Part shown: positions 36,291-51,008 of the stretch, piece after piece
Position numbering within the stretch: the stretch's first letter is position 1
Layout of the letters: every line of letters begins with the position of its first letter
Origin: Circinella minor
Lineage: Eukaryota > Mucoromycota > Mucoromycetes > Mucorales > Lichtheimiaceae
DNA: 64,000 bases
Direction of reading: 5' to 3'
Assembly: GCA_016758965.1 (NCBI GenBank)
Contig: JAEPRB010000089.1
Location: 80,257 to 144,256 of the forward strand
The notes under the pieces: generated by a model
Told to the model about the DNA's origin: nothing
The model's database searches: none
The model's input: only the letters and a program-made list of their open reading frames with translations
Program-made: the position numbers and the translations under genes

Positions 36291-39215
36291 TAGTCAGATC
36301 ATCGATTAAGGTGACACAGATTTTTCACATGCTTGAAAAAAGTGCCACGTTTTCGCAATGTGGCCCCAGCAGGACCCTAAAAATTTTTATTCATTTCATT
36401 TCATTTCATTTCCGTCGACTTCTACAAAGCACCACACATCTTTCTAACCTTCCAAAACCCCATCCAATTTGAGAAAAAAATATGTAATTCAATTCTGCAG
36501 ACCTTCAAACCGTTGCTTCAAATGAATACTTTACTACGTATCACGATAATTTAGCATTGTAATTCATCATTTTTTATTGATGATTTTATTGCCGAACATA
36601 CCAAATCAAATATATTATACTGTCACTCAAATATTGTGGATACAATTTTACTGCTTATTAGATACATATTTATTTTAGTAAGACTATATGTCATACCATA
36701 AAGAATTATATGTGCTCTGTGCGCTTCCAAATAAGATGCTTCGAATATGACATGTGAAAATATTTAATACTTGACAGCAGTAAAAAAAACATGGAAGCCG
36801 GAATAATAAAACAAATAAAGGAATTAAATATCTCGTCATGTTGTAACACTTGGATATTTAATTTTGATTTTGTCAGACGCATATGTTGATCCTTTATCAA
36901 GCAAAAGATACAGGACATAATAATGATGATGGGATTTTTTTTACCAGATCATATTTTTTTAACCCAGGAATTGGTCTGCAGAATCCCGACAAATTCCGTT
37001 GAGTTTAGATAATATTTCCATTTTTATTAATGCTGCTAACGTAAAATTACACAGAAATGGTAACTTACGCGGCTATCAACACATTACCGATTATGTCAGG
37101 TTACTTTTACATTACTTGGCATCTTGCTGTTCTGCATCAGTATCTTATGGGGTGTTGTTGAAAAAGTATTAATAAAATATAATGAGCTTCATACAAAAGT
37201 TGTAGTCTATATATTATTATTACTATTGATATTTACCACGCGTACCACTTTTTCTTTTGTCGAATTATTTTTTATAATAGTAGCAGTAGTCTGGATTATT
37301 GAAAAATTACTGAAGGATTATCACTGGGGTCGTGATTAACATACATCGTAACTTAATAACTTGTGAAAAGCAAACACAATATTATTTTAGCATATCAATC
37401 ATCAATTTTTTTTTTTTGAACTTAAGGCTCTTATTAAACAAAAAATTGAGTATACATTTTTATTTACTACATTGAAAAAACTAGGAATTTGACCATTTGT
37501 CCACTATCTTGATCTAGTTTCTTCATTTTAGCATATTATTATAGTGCTTATAATAGTTAATGTAGTCATGATCATAGTAAACGGTACTTGTGACACCACC
37601 GTTGCTAGTACTTAAAAATCGAATTCAACCCCTGACAGGTAGTCATTAGATTCCGACTTTTCGAAAAGCGTGGGTGGCATGATAATGAACGATCCGTTTC
37701 ACTGTAATGTTTATATGTTTATATCACATTGACGCATAAATTTCATGATGGAGACTATTATTGAACCCTGCCCGGGTAATGAATGTGCTATTTTTTACAG
37801 AAAATTTAAAATACTTTGGAAAATAAGAGGGGCTGCGGATCGGGTTTCATAAAATACTGCTATAGTGACTATTTCTATCAAATCGACAAACCTGGAGCCT
37901 AAGATTATTTGTCAGCCATATTTTTATCACAACCATTGATAAAGATTGCTGCTATCAAGGATAGAAACGAACAAGAAAAATAAAATTGTAATACGCGATT
38001 ACTCACTTAAAATTTGTTTTATAATACTTTTTTTAATAATCCATTATGATCGGCGCTTTGACTCACGGCAAAAACTTTTTTTTATCCATAAACTCTGTCA
38101 CGATTCAGGTAAGCTCGTTGGCATAACCCTGTCTGAGATTTTTTTTGTTTGTAAGGCAAGTATTATCATGAAAAAAAAGCAGCATCAACATGCTACACGT
38201 GTTCTGTTATCGCAATGTGAATAGATAGGCAGCGACAGACATACCATGCGGAGATGATATTAGGAAGGGCATGATGACTACTACGATATACCGTAAATAT
38301 AGGATATAGAATGTAATTTTGTAAGCACAAGTAAAAAAATATCAAATACAATCAACGAATTGACTCCTTGCCAATCGGCTGCAAGGATTGGGATTCATTA
38401 TTTAAAATAGATCCTCTAGGAAGATTTAAGGTGTAATTTCATTATATAAACTATATCAGTAGAAGTATAGCCCAGATCGATTCTCTAACCAACGATAGGT
38501 CATGAATAGAGATATTAGTACTTCCGCTGTATAATAATATCATCGTTCCATCCAAGATGGCTTTCGTGTTTTTTTTATTACACTACACGTACTATCAGTA
38601 AGAATCATGGATATTTACTGGAATAAAATAGGAAGCGACATCTTTGTGAAAAAAAAATTCGCTGCTACTATCCATTTGTAAATACAAATAGGGTGGTTTG
38701 CGAAGATTTATATTGGGGTTAATACCATGATATATACACAATAAACATTATTTAAAAGTGATACCGCACCCCGTGTACTGTGCATTACCATAAATGGAGT
38801 TTTACTGATGACATGTGAATATTAATTTTGACAGGAACGTTGGAATGGGTCCGCATCATACCACGGAAATGTTAATATATTGTCGGTTACCGGCTATTCT
38901 TTCTGGCTATACTCAAAATCACAACAAATTTGCTGTAAGACTTAATATATTATGCCGATTCATCCCGTATTTTTATGTTCGGGAATCTGATTAATAAAAT
39001 CCGGAATAACGCAGAAAACTTATATCAAAATAATAAAAGTGCCTCTCCCCTGTACTCCATTACACATACATTACGTCAATAGCTTGTCTTTTTTAAGTGT
39101 GAATGAGAAATCGAATGATGCAGAGAGTAAAAAAAATAAGTAGGTATACATGTATACAAATGTGACACTTTATTATTATAATTCATTATCACTAAAATCA
39201 TCAAAACTTTCTATT
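36291..39215. other. intergenic, no gene recognised
   Basis: About 2.9 kb. It contains a TTCAT microsatellite (about 36391-36410), a 71-codon hydrophobic ORF at 37124-37339 and a 92-codon ORF at 37946-38224; neither has a recognisable family, and both could be chance ORFs. No RNA gene seen. Confidence 0.45.
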
Positions 39216-42200
39216 TTAAATTTTTGTGGCAACAAATTCGCCCCAATTCTTGACCTCACTGGGAATGCCATCATGTTTTTCAGATTGCTTTTTAACGAAT
39301 GCATCAGCAAACAATCGAGCCACCTTTGAATCATTCAATAATGGAATACCAAAATCAACAGCAGCACGTCGGCAAATATATCCTTCATCATATTGTGAAG
39401 AAGGACGTTGCTTGGCCAAATGCATCACAAAGTCGATATTGTTATCTTTGAATAATCGACTAAGCTCACGTTTATTATCTGCTACGGAAGCTACCGGTAA
39501 AACAGTTGTGGAAATGCCCGCGCGATCCTTGAGGAAAATAGCATCTTCTTCGGTGGGTACAAAGATAGGATGACCCAGGGGTCCCTGGAATGTCTTAGCA
39601 ATGTGAATATAATCTTCAGAATCAGTGACAGCATCACCGCCCAAAAGAACACCAGCATTTGGCATTGGAATTCTAAAATTTTGTGTAGCTTGGATTGCAG
39701 CCCAATAAGCTTCATATTTATCCTTGCCGAAACAAGCTACTTCACCAGTAGATGCCATCTCAACACCCAAGAATGGATCGGCACCTTGCAGACGTGTCCA
39801 AGAGAATTGAGGTACTTTGATGGCTTGGTAATCATATACCTTACTCATAAGATCCACGGGTTCAGGAACATCCTTGTCCGCTAATGCACGAGTAGCAATA
39901 TCAATGAAATTAAGGCCAAGAACTTTGGAAACAAAAGGGAACGATCGGGAAGCACGCAAATTACATTCAATGACCTTGAGGGCACCATCCTGTTGTTTGA
40001 TAATTTGCATATTGAATGGACCAGTAATTTCAAAAGCAGACGCGACCTTATCAGCAATATCTTTCAAACGTGACATTGTATCTTTGCTAAGATCTCTTGG
40101 TGGTAAGATAAGGGTAGCATCCCCAGAGTGAACACCGGCATTTTCCACATGTTCTGAAACGGCATGAACAAGAACTTTACCGCGATGAGCAACAGTATCC
40201 ACGTCAATTTCTTGTGCTCCTTCAATAAATTTGGTGATTACAACAGGGTGCAATGGGGAAATATCTGCAGCTTGCGTCAGATTTTCTTCAAGTGCTTTAG
40301 GAGTATAAGCAACATTCATGGCAGCGCCAGAAAGAACGTAGGAAGGACGAACTAAAACAGGGTATCCAACCTTGTCAGCAAATGAATGAGCTTCTTGAAT
40401 ACTTGTAAGTTCCTTCCAAGCAGGCTGGTCAACACCAATTTTGTCCAACATTTGTGAAAATTGGAATCGATCTTCCGCAGCATCAATCATCTTGGGAGAT
40501 GTACCTAAAACCGTCATGTTGTTTTCGTGGAGTTTGAGTGCAATGTTTTGAGGAAGTTGACCACCGACACTGACAACAACACCTTTGGCTTGTTCCTTTT
40601 CAGCAATATCCATTACACGTTCATAACTGAGTTCTTCAAAATACAAACGATCACATTCATCAAAATCAGTCGAGACAGTTTCAGGATTGTAGTTAACCAT
40701 TACTGTCTTTTCACCCACATTGCGCAAACCACGAATACATGAGACACCACACCAGTCAAATTCGACAGAAGAACCAATACGATAAACACCAGAACCAAGA
40801 ACCATGGTACCCTTGTCTTCAAAATTCACATCATCCTCCGAAGCATTATATGAAGTGTACAAATAGTTTGTATGTGCAGGGAATTCGGCAGCAAGTGTAT
40901 CGATACGCTTGGTAAATGGTGTAATTCCATAACCTTTACGGGCCTCCCGCACAGCAAGTTCGTCAGATCCAATCAAAGTAGCAATCTGTATATCAGAAAA
41001 GCCGGTCTTTTTGGCAGCAAGTAAAACTTCGGATGAAAGATCAGTGGCATCAGTTCCTTCCATATCGGCAAGGTGATGATGAATATCAGCAATGTTTTGC
41101 AACTTGTACAAGAACCACTTGTCAATCTTGGATAAGTCATGAATATAATCAATAGTAAACTTTTTACGAACAGCTGGGTCGCGTGACAACATGACTTGAC
41201 TGATAGCAAACAAACGACGATCCGTTGGGTTCTTCAAAACATCTTCTACATCTTCCAATTCAGATTTGAGTGCATGGAAACCTTGCCAGCTGGGGTCTAC
41301 TTGACGAATAGCCTTTTGCATACTTTCTTCCCATGTACGACCAATAGCCATTACTTCACCAACAGATTTCATGGCCGAACCAATGTGACGATCAACATAT
41401 TGGAACTTGGCAAGATCCCATCGAGGAATTTTGGTAACAACATAGTCAAGCGAGGGTTCGAAACAAGCAGTTGTTGTCTTGGTAACAGCATTTTGAAGAC
41501 TAGGCAATGTATGACCCAAAGCAATCTTTGCTGCAATGAATGCCAAAGGATAACCAGTTGCCTTGGAAGCAAGAGCACTAATGTTAAAAAAAAGATAGAG
41601 AGATAAATGAGCAAAATGAAATAAAAGCTAAAATAGAAATTAGATTATAGTGATTTATCATCATACCTTGAACGACTCAAACGAGCATTGACTTCAATAA
41701 CTCTGTATTCAAGACTTGTGGGATTCAATGCGTATTGAACATTACATTCACCAACAACACCCAAATGACGAATAATCTTGATGGCAGCTGTTCGAAGCAT
41801 ATGATATTCTTCATCACTCAAAGTTTGTGAAGGGGCAATAACAATAGATTCACCAGTATGAACACCCAATGGATCAAAATTTTCCATGTTACAAACTGTA
41901 ATACAGTTATTGGCAGAATCACGAACAACTTCATATTCAACTTCTTTCCAACCTTTCATAGAACGTTCAACAAGTAATTGGGAGGAAAGAGAAAGCGATT
42001 TTGTGGCGAGTGAACGCATTTCAGCTTCATTATTAGCAAATCCGGAACCAAGACCACCCAAAGCAAATGCAGAACGAACAATGACTGGATAACCAATCTG
42101 TTCAGCAGCTGCAAGAGCTTCTTCAACAGATTCCACAGCGGTTGATTGTGCAACAGGAATATCAATTTCTGTTTACAGTAATAATAATTAAATAAATCAG

Positions 42201-43084
42201 CAAAAAATAAACATTTTATCAACAAAAAAAAAGAGGAAAAAGAAAATATACCATTCAATGCCTTGACAAACAATTCACGATCCTCCGATGTGATCAATGT
42301 TTGAATAGGAGTACCAAGAACCTTAATATTATACTTTGCAAGTACACCCAAACGATCCAATTCGATACCACAATTTAAGGCAGTTTGCCCACCAAAAGTT
42401 AAAAGGATACCATCAGGACGTTCACGTTCAATAATATGAGTAACATATTCCGGTGTCACAGGTAAAAAGTAAACAGCATCAGCCAAAGAATGAGACGTCT
42501 GAATAGTAGCAATGTTTGGATTGACAAGTACAGTCTTGATACCTGATTCACGGAGAGCTTTGATTGCTTGAGAACCTATATTAATTTCAAAATTTAGTTT
42601 TCTGTTTCTTCTTCAGTTTGGAAAGGGATTAGTGGATAAGAGGGAGAAAAATGTCTTAAGAATCAAAATACCAACCTGAATAATCAAATTCACCAGCTTG
42701 ACCAATACTCAAACCGCCAGAACCAACAACTAGTACCTTTTCAACTTGTACCAATGGAACATCACCAAGAATTTCTTCAGAAACTTTTACAGCAGCACCA
42801 TCGCGGTTGGATCGTTCCTCAGAAGAAGTATTAGAAGAAAAGGAAAGGTTATTGGCTTGAATAGTTTGATTAGAAGCAACACCATTTGTAGTAGCAGTAA
42901 TGGGTGGCGTTGGCGGAGAAGTAGTAGCGGACGAAGAATCCAAAGAAAAAGGAGTAGGGGTAAGAACAGCACCAGCTGCAAGAGCAGCCGATCGACGACG
43001 ATTAGTATTGGCCATTGTTGAACGAACAGCAGAAGAAGAGGACTTGATTCCTTGTTTTAATTGAGATGAGAGACGGTTATACAT
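39216..43084 (-). CDS. carbamoyl-phosphate synthase large subunit (arginine-type, glutamine-dependent)
   Basis: Synthesises carbamoyl phosphate from bicarbonate, ammonia (delivered by a separate glutaminase subunit) and two ATP, for arginine synthesis. Exons (descending): 42676-43084, 42252-42575, 41667-42168 and 39216-41577, giving 1198 residues. Both ATP-grasp halves are present: the first starts [20 protein letters not shown], and the second begins near [18 protein letters not shown]. The C-terminal MGS-like regulatory domain ([20 protein letters not shown]) ends in EFVATKI. No glutaminase, dihydroorotase or ATCase is fused, so it is the Cpa2-type rather than the Ura2/CAD multifunctional enzyme. 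The first about 110 residues are Ser/Thr-rich with many Arg/Lys and few acids; this may be a mitochondrial presequence plus a disordered spacer (inferred). Intron 1 has the unusual donor GTTGGT. Divergent from the formin gene. Confidence 0.95.
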
Positions 43085-44680
43085 AATTATTTTTTCACTT
43101 GATCAAAATATTATCAATGTAAGTTTTATCAAAAGCCAAAAGACCAGCAGTAATCAGGTAAAAGGCAGAATTCATGTAAGGCAGAACCAGGGGAAACAAC
43201 AAGTGTGTGTTTTAGCTTCAACAATAAAATAAGAAGCACGTGTAGGTGTTGTAAGTATGATAAATTTAAAAAGTTTGTTTTGCAAGAGCTCAAGTTAAAA
43301 AAAAAGATAAGTTAAGCGAGCTTTTTTTTTTTTTTTTTGCTTGGTTGTTGTTATGTCAAAATGAACAAAGAGGAAAAAATAAAAAAAAATAAAAAAACAC
43401 AAAAAAAATTAATTATTGACTGGTTTTCCCAATTTTTGGGCTTTACTTATTTAGGAAGGTATTGTTTTGACTCATTATTATACTTTATCAAGGTGTACTA
43501 CATTTAATCATTGCTAAAGCTTCATTATGATAAACAAAGAAGCGTCACATCATTTCCAAGGTATCATTTGTTTATTATTGGATATGATTGATGTGTTTTC
43601 TCATAACTAACTCAAATGGTTTTTTAATAAGACATTTTTTTTTCAATATGCAATTAAAGACCTTTTTTATTAAAAATATTTGCTTGACAACCAACATTAC
43701 TTTTATTTTTAACTTCAAATTTAATGTAACATCTAGCTAGGCTGACAAACAATAGACACAAAGTTAGTAATTAATGGGACAATACTATTAGTGTGAACAG
43801 CAATGGCTCAAATGATGTTTCAAGGGCATTGGGAATTATTCTTTTATGACGTTTGATAAAACTATTTAGAAATATAATTGACAGACTTGAGTAGTAATAA
43901 TGATATACAAAAAAAAATACTTTTGAAAAACGTGCATAAAATTGGGAGTAGCTAGACGAAAATACATTTCTCGTTTCTGGTTTTGTCAAGAGGAAACTAC
44001 TTGTTGCCACTGTGATGCGCATTGTATCCTGAGTCAAAGCGAATAAACATAGTAAATAATAGTGACACATTGATCACATATTATCATAGAATGAATTCAA
44101 ACTGTTTTAACAAGTACTATTAATTCATTGTTTCGAAAATAAATATCATTTTAACAAAACTATAACTGAAAAAAAAAAGATTACAATACAATACTATATA
44201 GCATGATCCATATCTACAAATTTTGTTTTTCTCTTCTTTTTTTAAAAAATAAAGAGGGGTTTGTAAACTAAAGGCGACTACGATACAAATTAGGTGAAGA
44301 AAATACCATTTTTGATTGCTATGTAACACCAAACAGTGATTATATCACAACCGATTTTTACCTATCATACACAATATTTATTTATAAATGATACTAAGAA
44401 AAACCATCCTGATAATGATGATTTTCTTTGTTGTTGTATCCGAAAATAAAAACAATATATTTTCAAAAAATCATTGATCATTGTCAGTTCAAGTTAAGAA
44501 ATTGATTATAATTATTTTAAAAACACAAATAAAATGGCATTGTTTATCATGTCTAAATATGGAATTGATTTTGGAATTGCATGAAACACGCCGTCATGGT
44601 TATTTTTTATTGTATTTTCCCTTTCTTTCTTTCTTTCTTTTTTGTTACTTTGCTTTTCTCTAATTTGATTGTCCATTGTT
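43085..44680. other. intergenic between divergent CPSase and formin genes
   Basis: 1.6 kb of AT-rich DNA between the two start codons, with long T and A runs (for example 17 T at 43322-43338). It should contain both promoters; no specific motif is convincing. Short ORFs on both strands have no recognisable domain. Confidence 0.45.
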
Positions 44681-47600
44681 ATGGATCTGTTTTCAAATCT
44701 TGGTGGAAAACGATCAAAGCAAGTAAAGAATGCCAATTCACGGAGAGGCACTTCGAAATCTTCGGCTACTGCTCATTCACAGCAACAACAACAAAAAGCT
44801 AAAAAAAGGTCTGGTGTTACTCGTCCACCACCATTAACGACGAATTTTGGTCAGCCCAGTAGTCATTTATTGAGTTTATTAAGTACACCAAGATCCTCCA
44901 ATGAAAGTACTGATGAAGGTGCTGTTGGTACCATCCGTGGTGAGGGATCCATTATCCGAGCTGGAGAACCATTGTCTCCAGGTAAAATACAAATACATCT
45001 GTACATATACTATATGGAGTTGCGTAGTAACATAATGATTCATTGACAAAGTAAAAAAAAAAACATAGTGTCCCCATATAGTGCAACAGATCCTGCAACT
45101 CGGCCATCCATTAGCAACTCACATAATCCGACAACATCGACTTTGAGCTTACCAAATCAACGTCCATCAGATCAAGAAGTTGAACGCCTTTTTGCACAAA
45201 CAGCAGTAAGTTGCTTTTTTTTAACGTATATATCGTTCAACACATTCATCATAATTTTGTTGAAATTAATCACAAATAAATAATCAAATGAAATTAATTT
45301 TTTTATTTGTTTGCTAAACTTATTATATATAATCCGTGTATTTTAGAGTCGACTTAATTTGAGTTTGGAAAATGCAAGTTTACGAGATTTACCAGTGGAT
45401 AAAAAATGGTGGATTTTATGTAATGAGTTTCAACTGGCTCCTCATCCAGAACATACTACCTCTTCAACGCATAGTGGCACAAATCAGCATCATATCGTCA
45501 ATAAAAGCCTTGCTTCTTCTGAAACAGATAAATCAAGTCCTGGATATTATGTTGGCTACTTTCTCAACAACAAAACATCCCCTTCTCCTACTAGATTACT
45601 TTCAGATTTAGCGGTACGCTTGAGAACAATGCCACTTAGGTAAACCAAACAAGAAAATAATGAATTCATTTTTTGTAAAGCTATGAATAGACAGTTAACG
45701 GATAATTATGACATAACAAAAAAAAGTTGGGTACGACAATTTATAGAGGAAAATGGAATGAAACTCATTTCAAACGAATTAATAAGAATTAATAAGCAAT
45801 ATGCTGAAAAGTAAGTTTTTGAGGATTTGAATAAAAAAGAAGGAAGGAAATGAAAGAGAAAAATAATAAAAGTTAATTATAAAATATTAATGTGTTGATA
45901 TTTTTTATATTATAGTGACGGATTATCTGTTAATAAAAAATCCACGGATTCTCAATTAGAGCTTGAGATTATAAAATGTTTGCGATCTATGCTTAATAAT
46001 GCGGTAAGAAAAAATTACATTTCAACTTTGTAGATATTGAAAAAAGAAATGTAGGATGAAACGACTCAATTAACGGTTGTTGCTGTTTTTTCATTATATT
46101 TGATGGTTAGCATGGTATACAAGAAGCTATTAATGCACCTCATTGTATTTTAGCACTATCACTTTCATTGATTTCGCCTTTTATGGCTGTGCGTCGCATG
46201 GCTTGTGAAGCTTTAACATTTATGTGCTATTTTGAACAACCACATGGTCAAGTTGCGGTAGTAAAAGGATTGGAGGCTCTAAACAATATTAATATGAAAA
46301 ACAACAAAACGAGGCAACAAATGAGTAGATTTGCTAATTGGTTAAGTGAGCTTGAAAGAATGTTGAATGGATATGCTCAAAATCAGAAAGAATTATCGAA
46401 GTCACCTGGTGTGAAAGATGGGCAAATGACGGAATATGCAGTAAGTAATAATAATATCAATACGTTGATATACAAGTGATATTTATCTATATCTTTATTA
46501 TTAAACTCAGATACTTATTTGAACGATTGTAATAATAATTAGATAGCAAATATGCTTTTAATCAATGCTGTTGTGGATCCAGAAACTACAGAAGATATGA
46601 ATCATCGCATATCTCTAAGGAATCAATTATATCAAGGAGGTCTAGATAAAGTGTTTGAAAAGATGAAAATCGTGAATAATGAATTATTGAGTCGCAAGAT
46701 TAAGGAATTTAACCAGGCAGAAGAACGTGATAATGCGACAGTATATGGTGGTTTAATTCTTGGAACAAAGGACCCAGCTGAAATTTTGGATAAAATTACG
46801 ACTGCCATTGATGGGACACGTGCATATCAGTCATTTCAAAGCATTCTTCAACAATTACTGTTGATGCAACAGGATCCAGAAAAGCGGTATGTTGTAGTTT
46901 GATTTATACATTGATTACCTCATTACTATGTTATATTTTTTTACCAACTACTCTTTTTACTGCTTAGAACACGTTATTTCCAAGTGGTAGAATCCATAGT
47001 TACACAAATTGCAAGTGATCGTAAAAATGTTCCAAGTGATTTTGGAAACACATATGGATTAAATGTCGGTAATCTTATATCGAAGTTTGTGGGAGAAGAT
47101 GAATTAGCTCGAGCTCTTCAAGAGGCTGAAGAAGCCAAAACAATGGCATCACAAGCAATGGAGAGAGAAGCAGAATTAAAGATACAAGTTGATTTAAAAA
47201 GTGGTTGGTATTTTTATTCCACAAGTTATTGCCCATCTTACCTAAGAAAAATGTTCAGTATTTATTAATTATATACTTTTTTTTACTGATCAGATGGGCT
47301 TGTTGGGCAACTTAAACTTAAAAACGAGTCATTAGAACGAATGTTAAAAGTAGCAAATCAAACCAATAATGTACTTCAACAACGACTTGGAGATCTTGAA
47401 ATGGAACATCAGCATTCTCTCGAAGCCATGGATTTGCAAATTCGAAGACTTTATGATACCATCAAAAAATTAACAGAACAGCAGGGATCTTCATCAACAA
47501 ATGAACGTGTAAGAGCGCGTAAGCCAGGAGATATTAAAATGTGGAATGTACAAAATGCAGAATATGATCCGAATAAAAATACTTTATCAGTAAGTAGTGC

Positions 47601-50600
47601 TAAATAATATTTTGTTAGTCATATATTCTACTCTTGCTAAACTATGATTACATAAAGGTTGAACCTGGTGATGACCCTATCCAGATAGCAAGTCCAAAAG
47701 GCTTCTCAGAATCATTTAAAAAATCATTACGTTCAAAACTTGGTTCTCGTGTAAATACATTAGTAAAACGATCTAGTATTGGTAACAGTAAACAGCTATC
47801 TCGATCATTAAGTAAGAGTATTCTTCGAAAAAACGCAAATTCGGATGATCTTGAAACACCTGCCATTTTGACAGCTGAACCCGTGCAACTAAAGGATGAT
47901 GAATATGTTGTTACGGAGAACGCACCAAAAGAAGAGAAAGTGGAAGGTATTAAAGAGCCATCACCTTCTTCTTCTCCACCGCCACCGCCTTCTCCTTCTT
48001 CTCCTCCTCCTCCTCCTCCTCCTCCTTCTCCTCCACCGCCGCCGCCACCGCCGCCACCACCACCACCACCACCACCAGGAACATCACATGCTGGAATACC
48101 GCCGCCACCGCCTCCTCCACCTATACCAGGATCAGTGAATTCTCCTCCACCTCCACCGCCGCCACCGCCACCGCCACCACCTCCGGGAAATAGCTCGGTA
48201 GGATCATCACCACTTTTGAGAAATGGCTCAGAAATAAGTTCACTTACAGTCACATCAAGAACTGGTGCACCAACGCTTGGTGTGACAAACAGCAAACCAA
48301 CTGCATTTCAAGCCAAGAAACGACTTAAATTTTTGGAATGGGAAAAAATGAATATTGTAAATATAAATAAAACAGTTTGGAATAGTATTGATGAATCGTC
48401 AGAAGATAATACGTCAGTGGATAATAAACAACAATTGCATCGACAACAACAACCACTTGAACAATCCATTGTTTATCGATTGGCTGAAGCAGGTGTCTTT
48501 GATGATATCGAAACAAAATTTGCACAAAAACAATCTACTGGATTAAAAAAAAAGAAGGTGGCTGGACCTGTTCAAATTCTGGATCCAAAGAAAGCGAATG
48601 ATATGAGTAAGTGGAAAGAGGATCTATTTTTATGTTTATGCATATAGTAAAAGTAAACACATTTCTAACAATTGATCGTGTGTATGTACGCATGGGGGGG
48701 TTTTTTAAATATATAGACATTGTTTTAAAAGGCATTGCAAAAAAGATCCCATTTTCAGAAATCAAACCAAGAATATTAGAAATGGATCCGTGTTTTGATG
48801 ATGAACGAACACTTACTGATTTACTCAAATTTGCACCTAATTTGGAAGAAGCCAGTAAATTAAAAGCTTATCGTGATGTACCTAGTGAAGAAATCAATAA
48901 ACTTTCGGAACCAGATCAATTTGCATTACAAATGTTACAAATACCCCATTTTAAGCAGCGGATTGAGTGTATGTTATTCAAGGCCAGTTTTTGGGAAAAG
49001 CATCAACAGTTAAAAATTGTAAGTAGAGTATATATATCTCTTTTCTTTTTTTTTTATTTATTTTATCAATAACTATAGTATGTATATTAACAAATAACAA
49101 TGTTAGCAATTGGAATCAATAGTCCAGGCATCATTATCGTTAAAGAATGCAAAACATCTTAAAGAGCTTCTGCAGGTAAAACTAGTTACGATCCCCGATA
49201 GATAATGTGTTTATGATAACATCAAAAGCGTAAGCTGATATGACATTGATATGATAGTTAATTCTTCACATTGGAAATTATTTAAACGGTGATACATTTC
49301 GAGGTTGTGCATTTGGTATACGTATTTCTAGTATTAACAAGGTAATAATGATAAGATAAATAATAACAAGTTTTATGACTCACAAATAAAAGTTTCTTTT
49401 TAACTAACACACAAACCAAATATAGCTCGTTGATACCAAAGGCACGACCACATTGCTTCATTTTCTTATTGATACAGTTGAAAAAAACTTTCCAAATATG
49501 ATGGAATTCCGCAAAGAAATTGAACCAAGCATAGAAGCATCTAAAGGTTAGTAAAAAAATACTTAATTATTCGTTATGTTTATATATATATATAAAGAGA
49601 TATTAAACATGCAAAAACATATCTTTCAAATTTTTAGTATCCAAATTAGAACTACAACGTGAATTACATGAGCTCAAAATTGGGTTAGGAAAACTTGAGA
49701 AAATGTTAGAAGACCATCATAAACATGCACCCAAGATGATGACAACAGAAGCAGATGAAAACCAAGAAACATCTAGTGACACGAGTAGTAGTAACAACAG
49801 TAACAATGATGATGATGAAAATAATCAAGATCAATTTGGTGTGGTGATTCGAGGATTTTACAAGGAAGCTACTAAACAATTTGATCAACTTAAAGATCTT
49901 TTCCAAGAAGCATCTGAAGCATATAATAGTACTGCTCGATTTTACGGTGAAGAACCTGAAAAAACTCAACCCGATGCATTTTTTGGTATTTTCCGAGAAT
50001 TTAATATTAGTTGGCAGGTAATATATTACTCATTACTAGTAGTCTATTACATAATTATACTAACTACATTATACCCAACAATAATGAACCTATCAATATA
50101 TATGAGTATAGAAATGTCAAAATGACTTAGAAGTTGCTAGACAACAACGTGAACAGGTTGAAAAACAAAAGAAATTACAAGAATGGCGAAAAGCAAATGA
50201 CAAAAAGACCACACCAAATTGTAAGTTCATAATATGAATAGAAATTATTTGGATAATTAAGATGTTTGTTGATCAATCAGCTAAAAAAAATGGTAACGAT
50301 TAGATAACAATACAGCCACGGGCGATGAAATGGAAAGCTTACTTGCCAAACTACGAAGTCCGAGTGCGCAAAGTAAAACACGTCGGCACCGACCAGCTGT
50401 TCGACAAAAGCGAAGTCAATCACTTTACTCCTCTGATTCAGTATCTTCATTAAATGCAGCCAAATTACTCAGATCCATTCAGGGCGAACGTACTGAAAGC
50501 GAAAATGAAGGTGATGATGACGATGATAGTTGGATTGAAGAAGGAACCAATAGCAGTAGTAATAGTAATTCAAGGACGACATCTCCACTTAGTGATAGTA

Positions 50601-50755
50601 CTAGCACCAATAGTAACAATGGATCTTTAAAAAAAGGACATCATAATATTCGAACATCGGTTAACAAACGCCAAAACACACGAGCTCGTAAAAGTAGTAG
50701 TATCAAACAACCGACTATCGATAGACGAAGAAAAGTTCATGCACATATGAAGTAA
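44681..50755 (+). CDS. diaphanous-type formin (GBD/FH3-FH1-FH2-DAD)
   Basis: Actin nucleator for cables, polarised growth and septation. I join 17 exons: 44681-44981, 45069-45205, 45347-45639, 45691-45810, 45916-46003, 46111-46440, 46543-46886, 46968-47203, 47294-47589, 47658-48606, 48717-49018, 49107-49175, 49258-49341, 49426-49546, 49638-50017, 50112-50220 and 50304-50755, giving about 1536 residues. An N-terminal basic/Ser-rich part is followed by the GBD/FH3 armadillo-like region (about 140-560). A coiled coil comes next (about 580-700). FH1 at about 819-891 has several long poly-Pro runs (profilin sites). FH2 runs about 930-1330, with IGNYLNGDTFRG and TTTLLHFLIDTVE. The tail has MESLLAKLRSP (from residue 1396) followed by a basic stretch, a classical DAD, so it should be autoinhibited and opened by Rho GTPase. 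The donor of intron 8 is ambiguous (GTGGTT or GTTGGT; both in frame). Confidence 0.93.
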
Positions 50756-51008
50756 ACAATACCCCTCTTTCAAAGCTACACGTGATAATCCAACAACTCT
50801 TTTTCTCTCCTTTGTTAAAGCGAAAAAAAAACTTAGTTCTCTTTTTATTTTCAGCCTTTTTATTTTTCTTCCTTTCTTTACTGTAAAAATATTCTTTTTC
50901 TTCTTACTACTTAAATATATCCATAATAGTTAACCACTCTTTCTCCCTTGTTGTCAAAGAACATAAATTACTTAATACAACGAAAAATAATTTAATAACC
51001 AGCATTTG

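Noticed and set aside
37124..37339. 71-codon hydrophobic ORF resembling a two-span membrane protein
   Set aside because: The hydrophobicity is what T-rich codons give by chance; no promoter, homology or splice support.
47648..48295. 215-codon minus-strand poly-Gly/Glu ORF
   Set aside because: It is the exact antisense of the formin FH1 poly-proline region.
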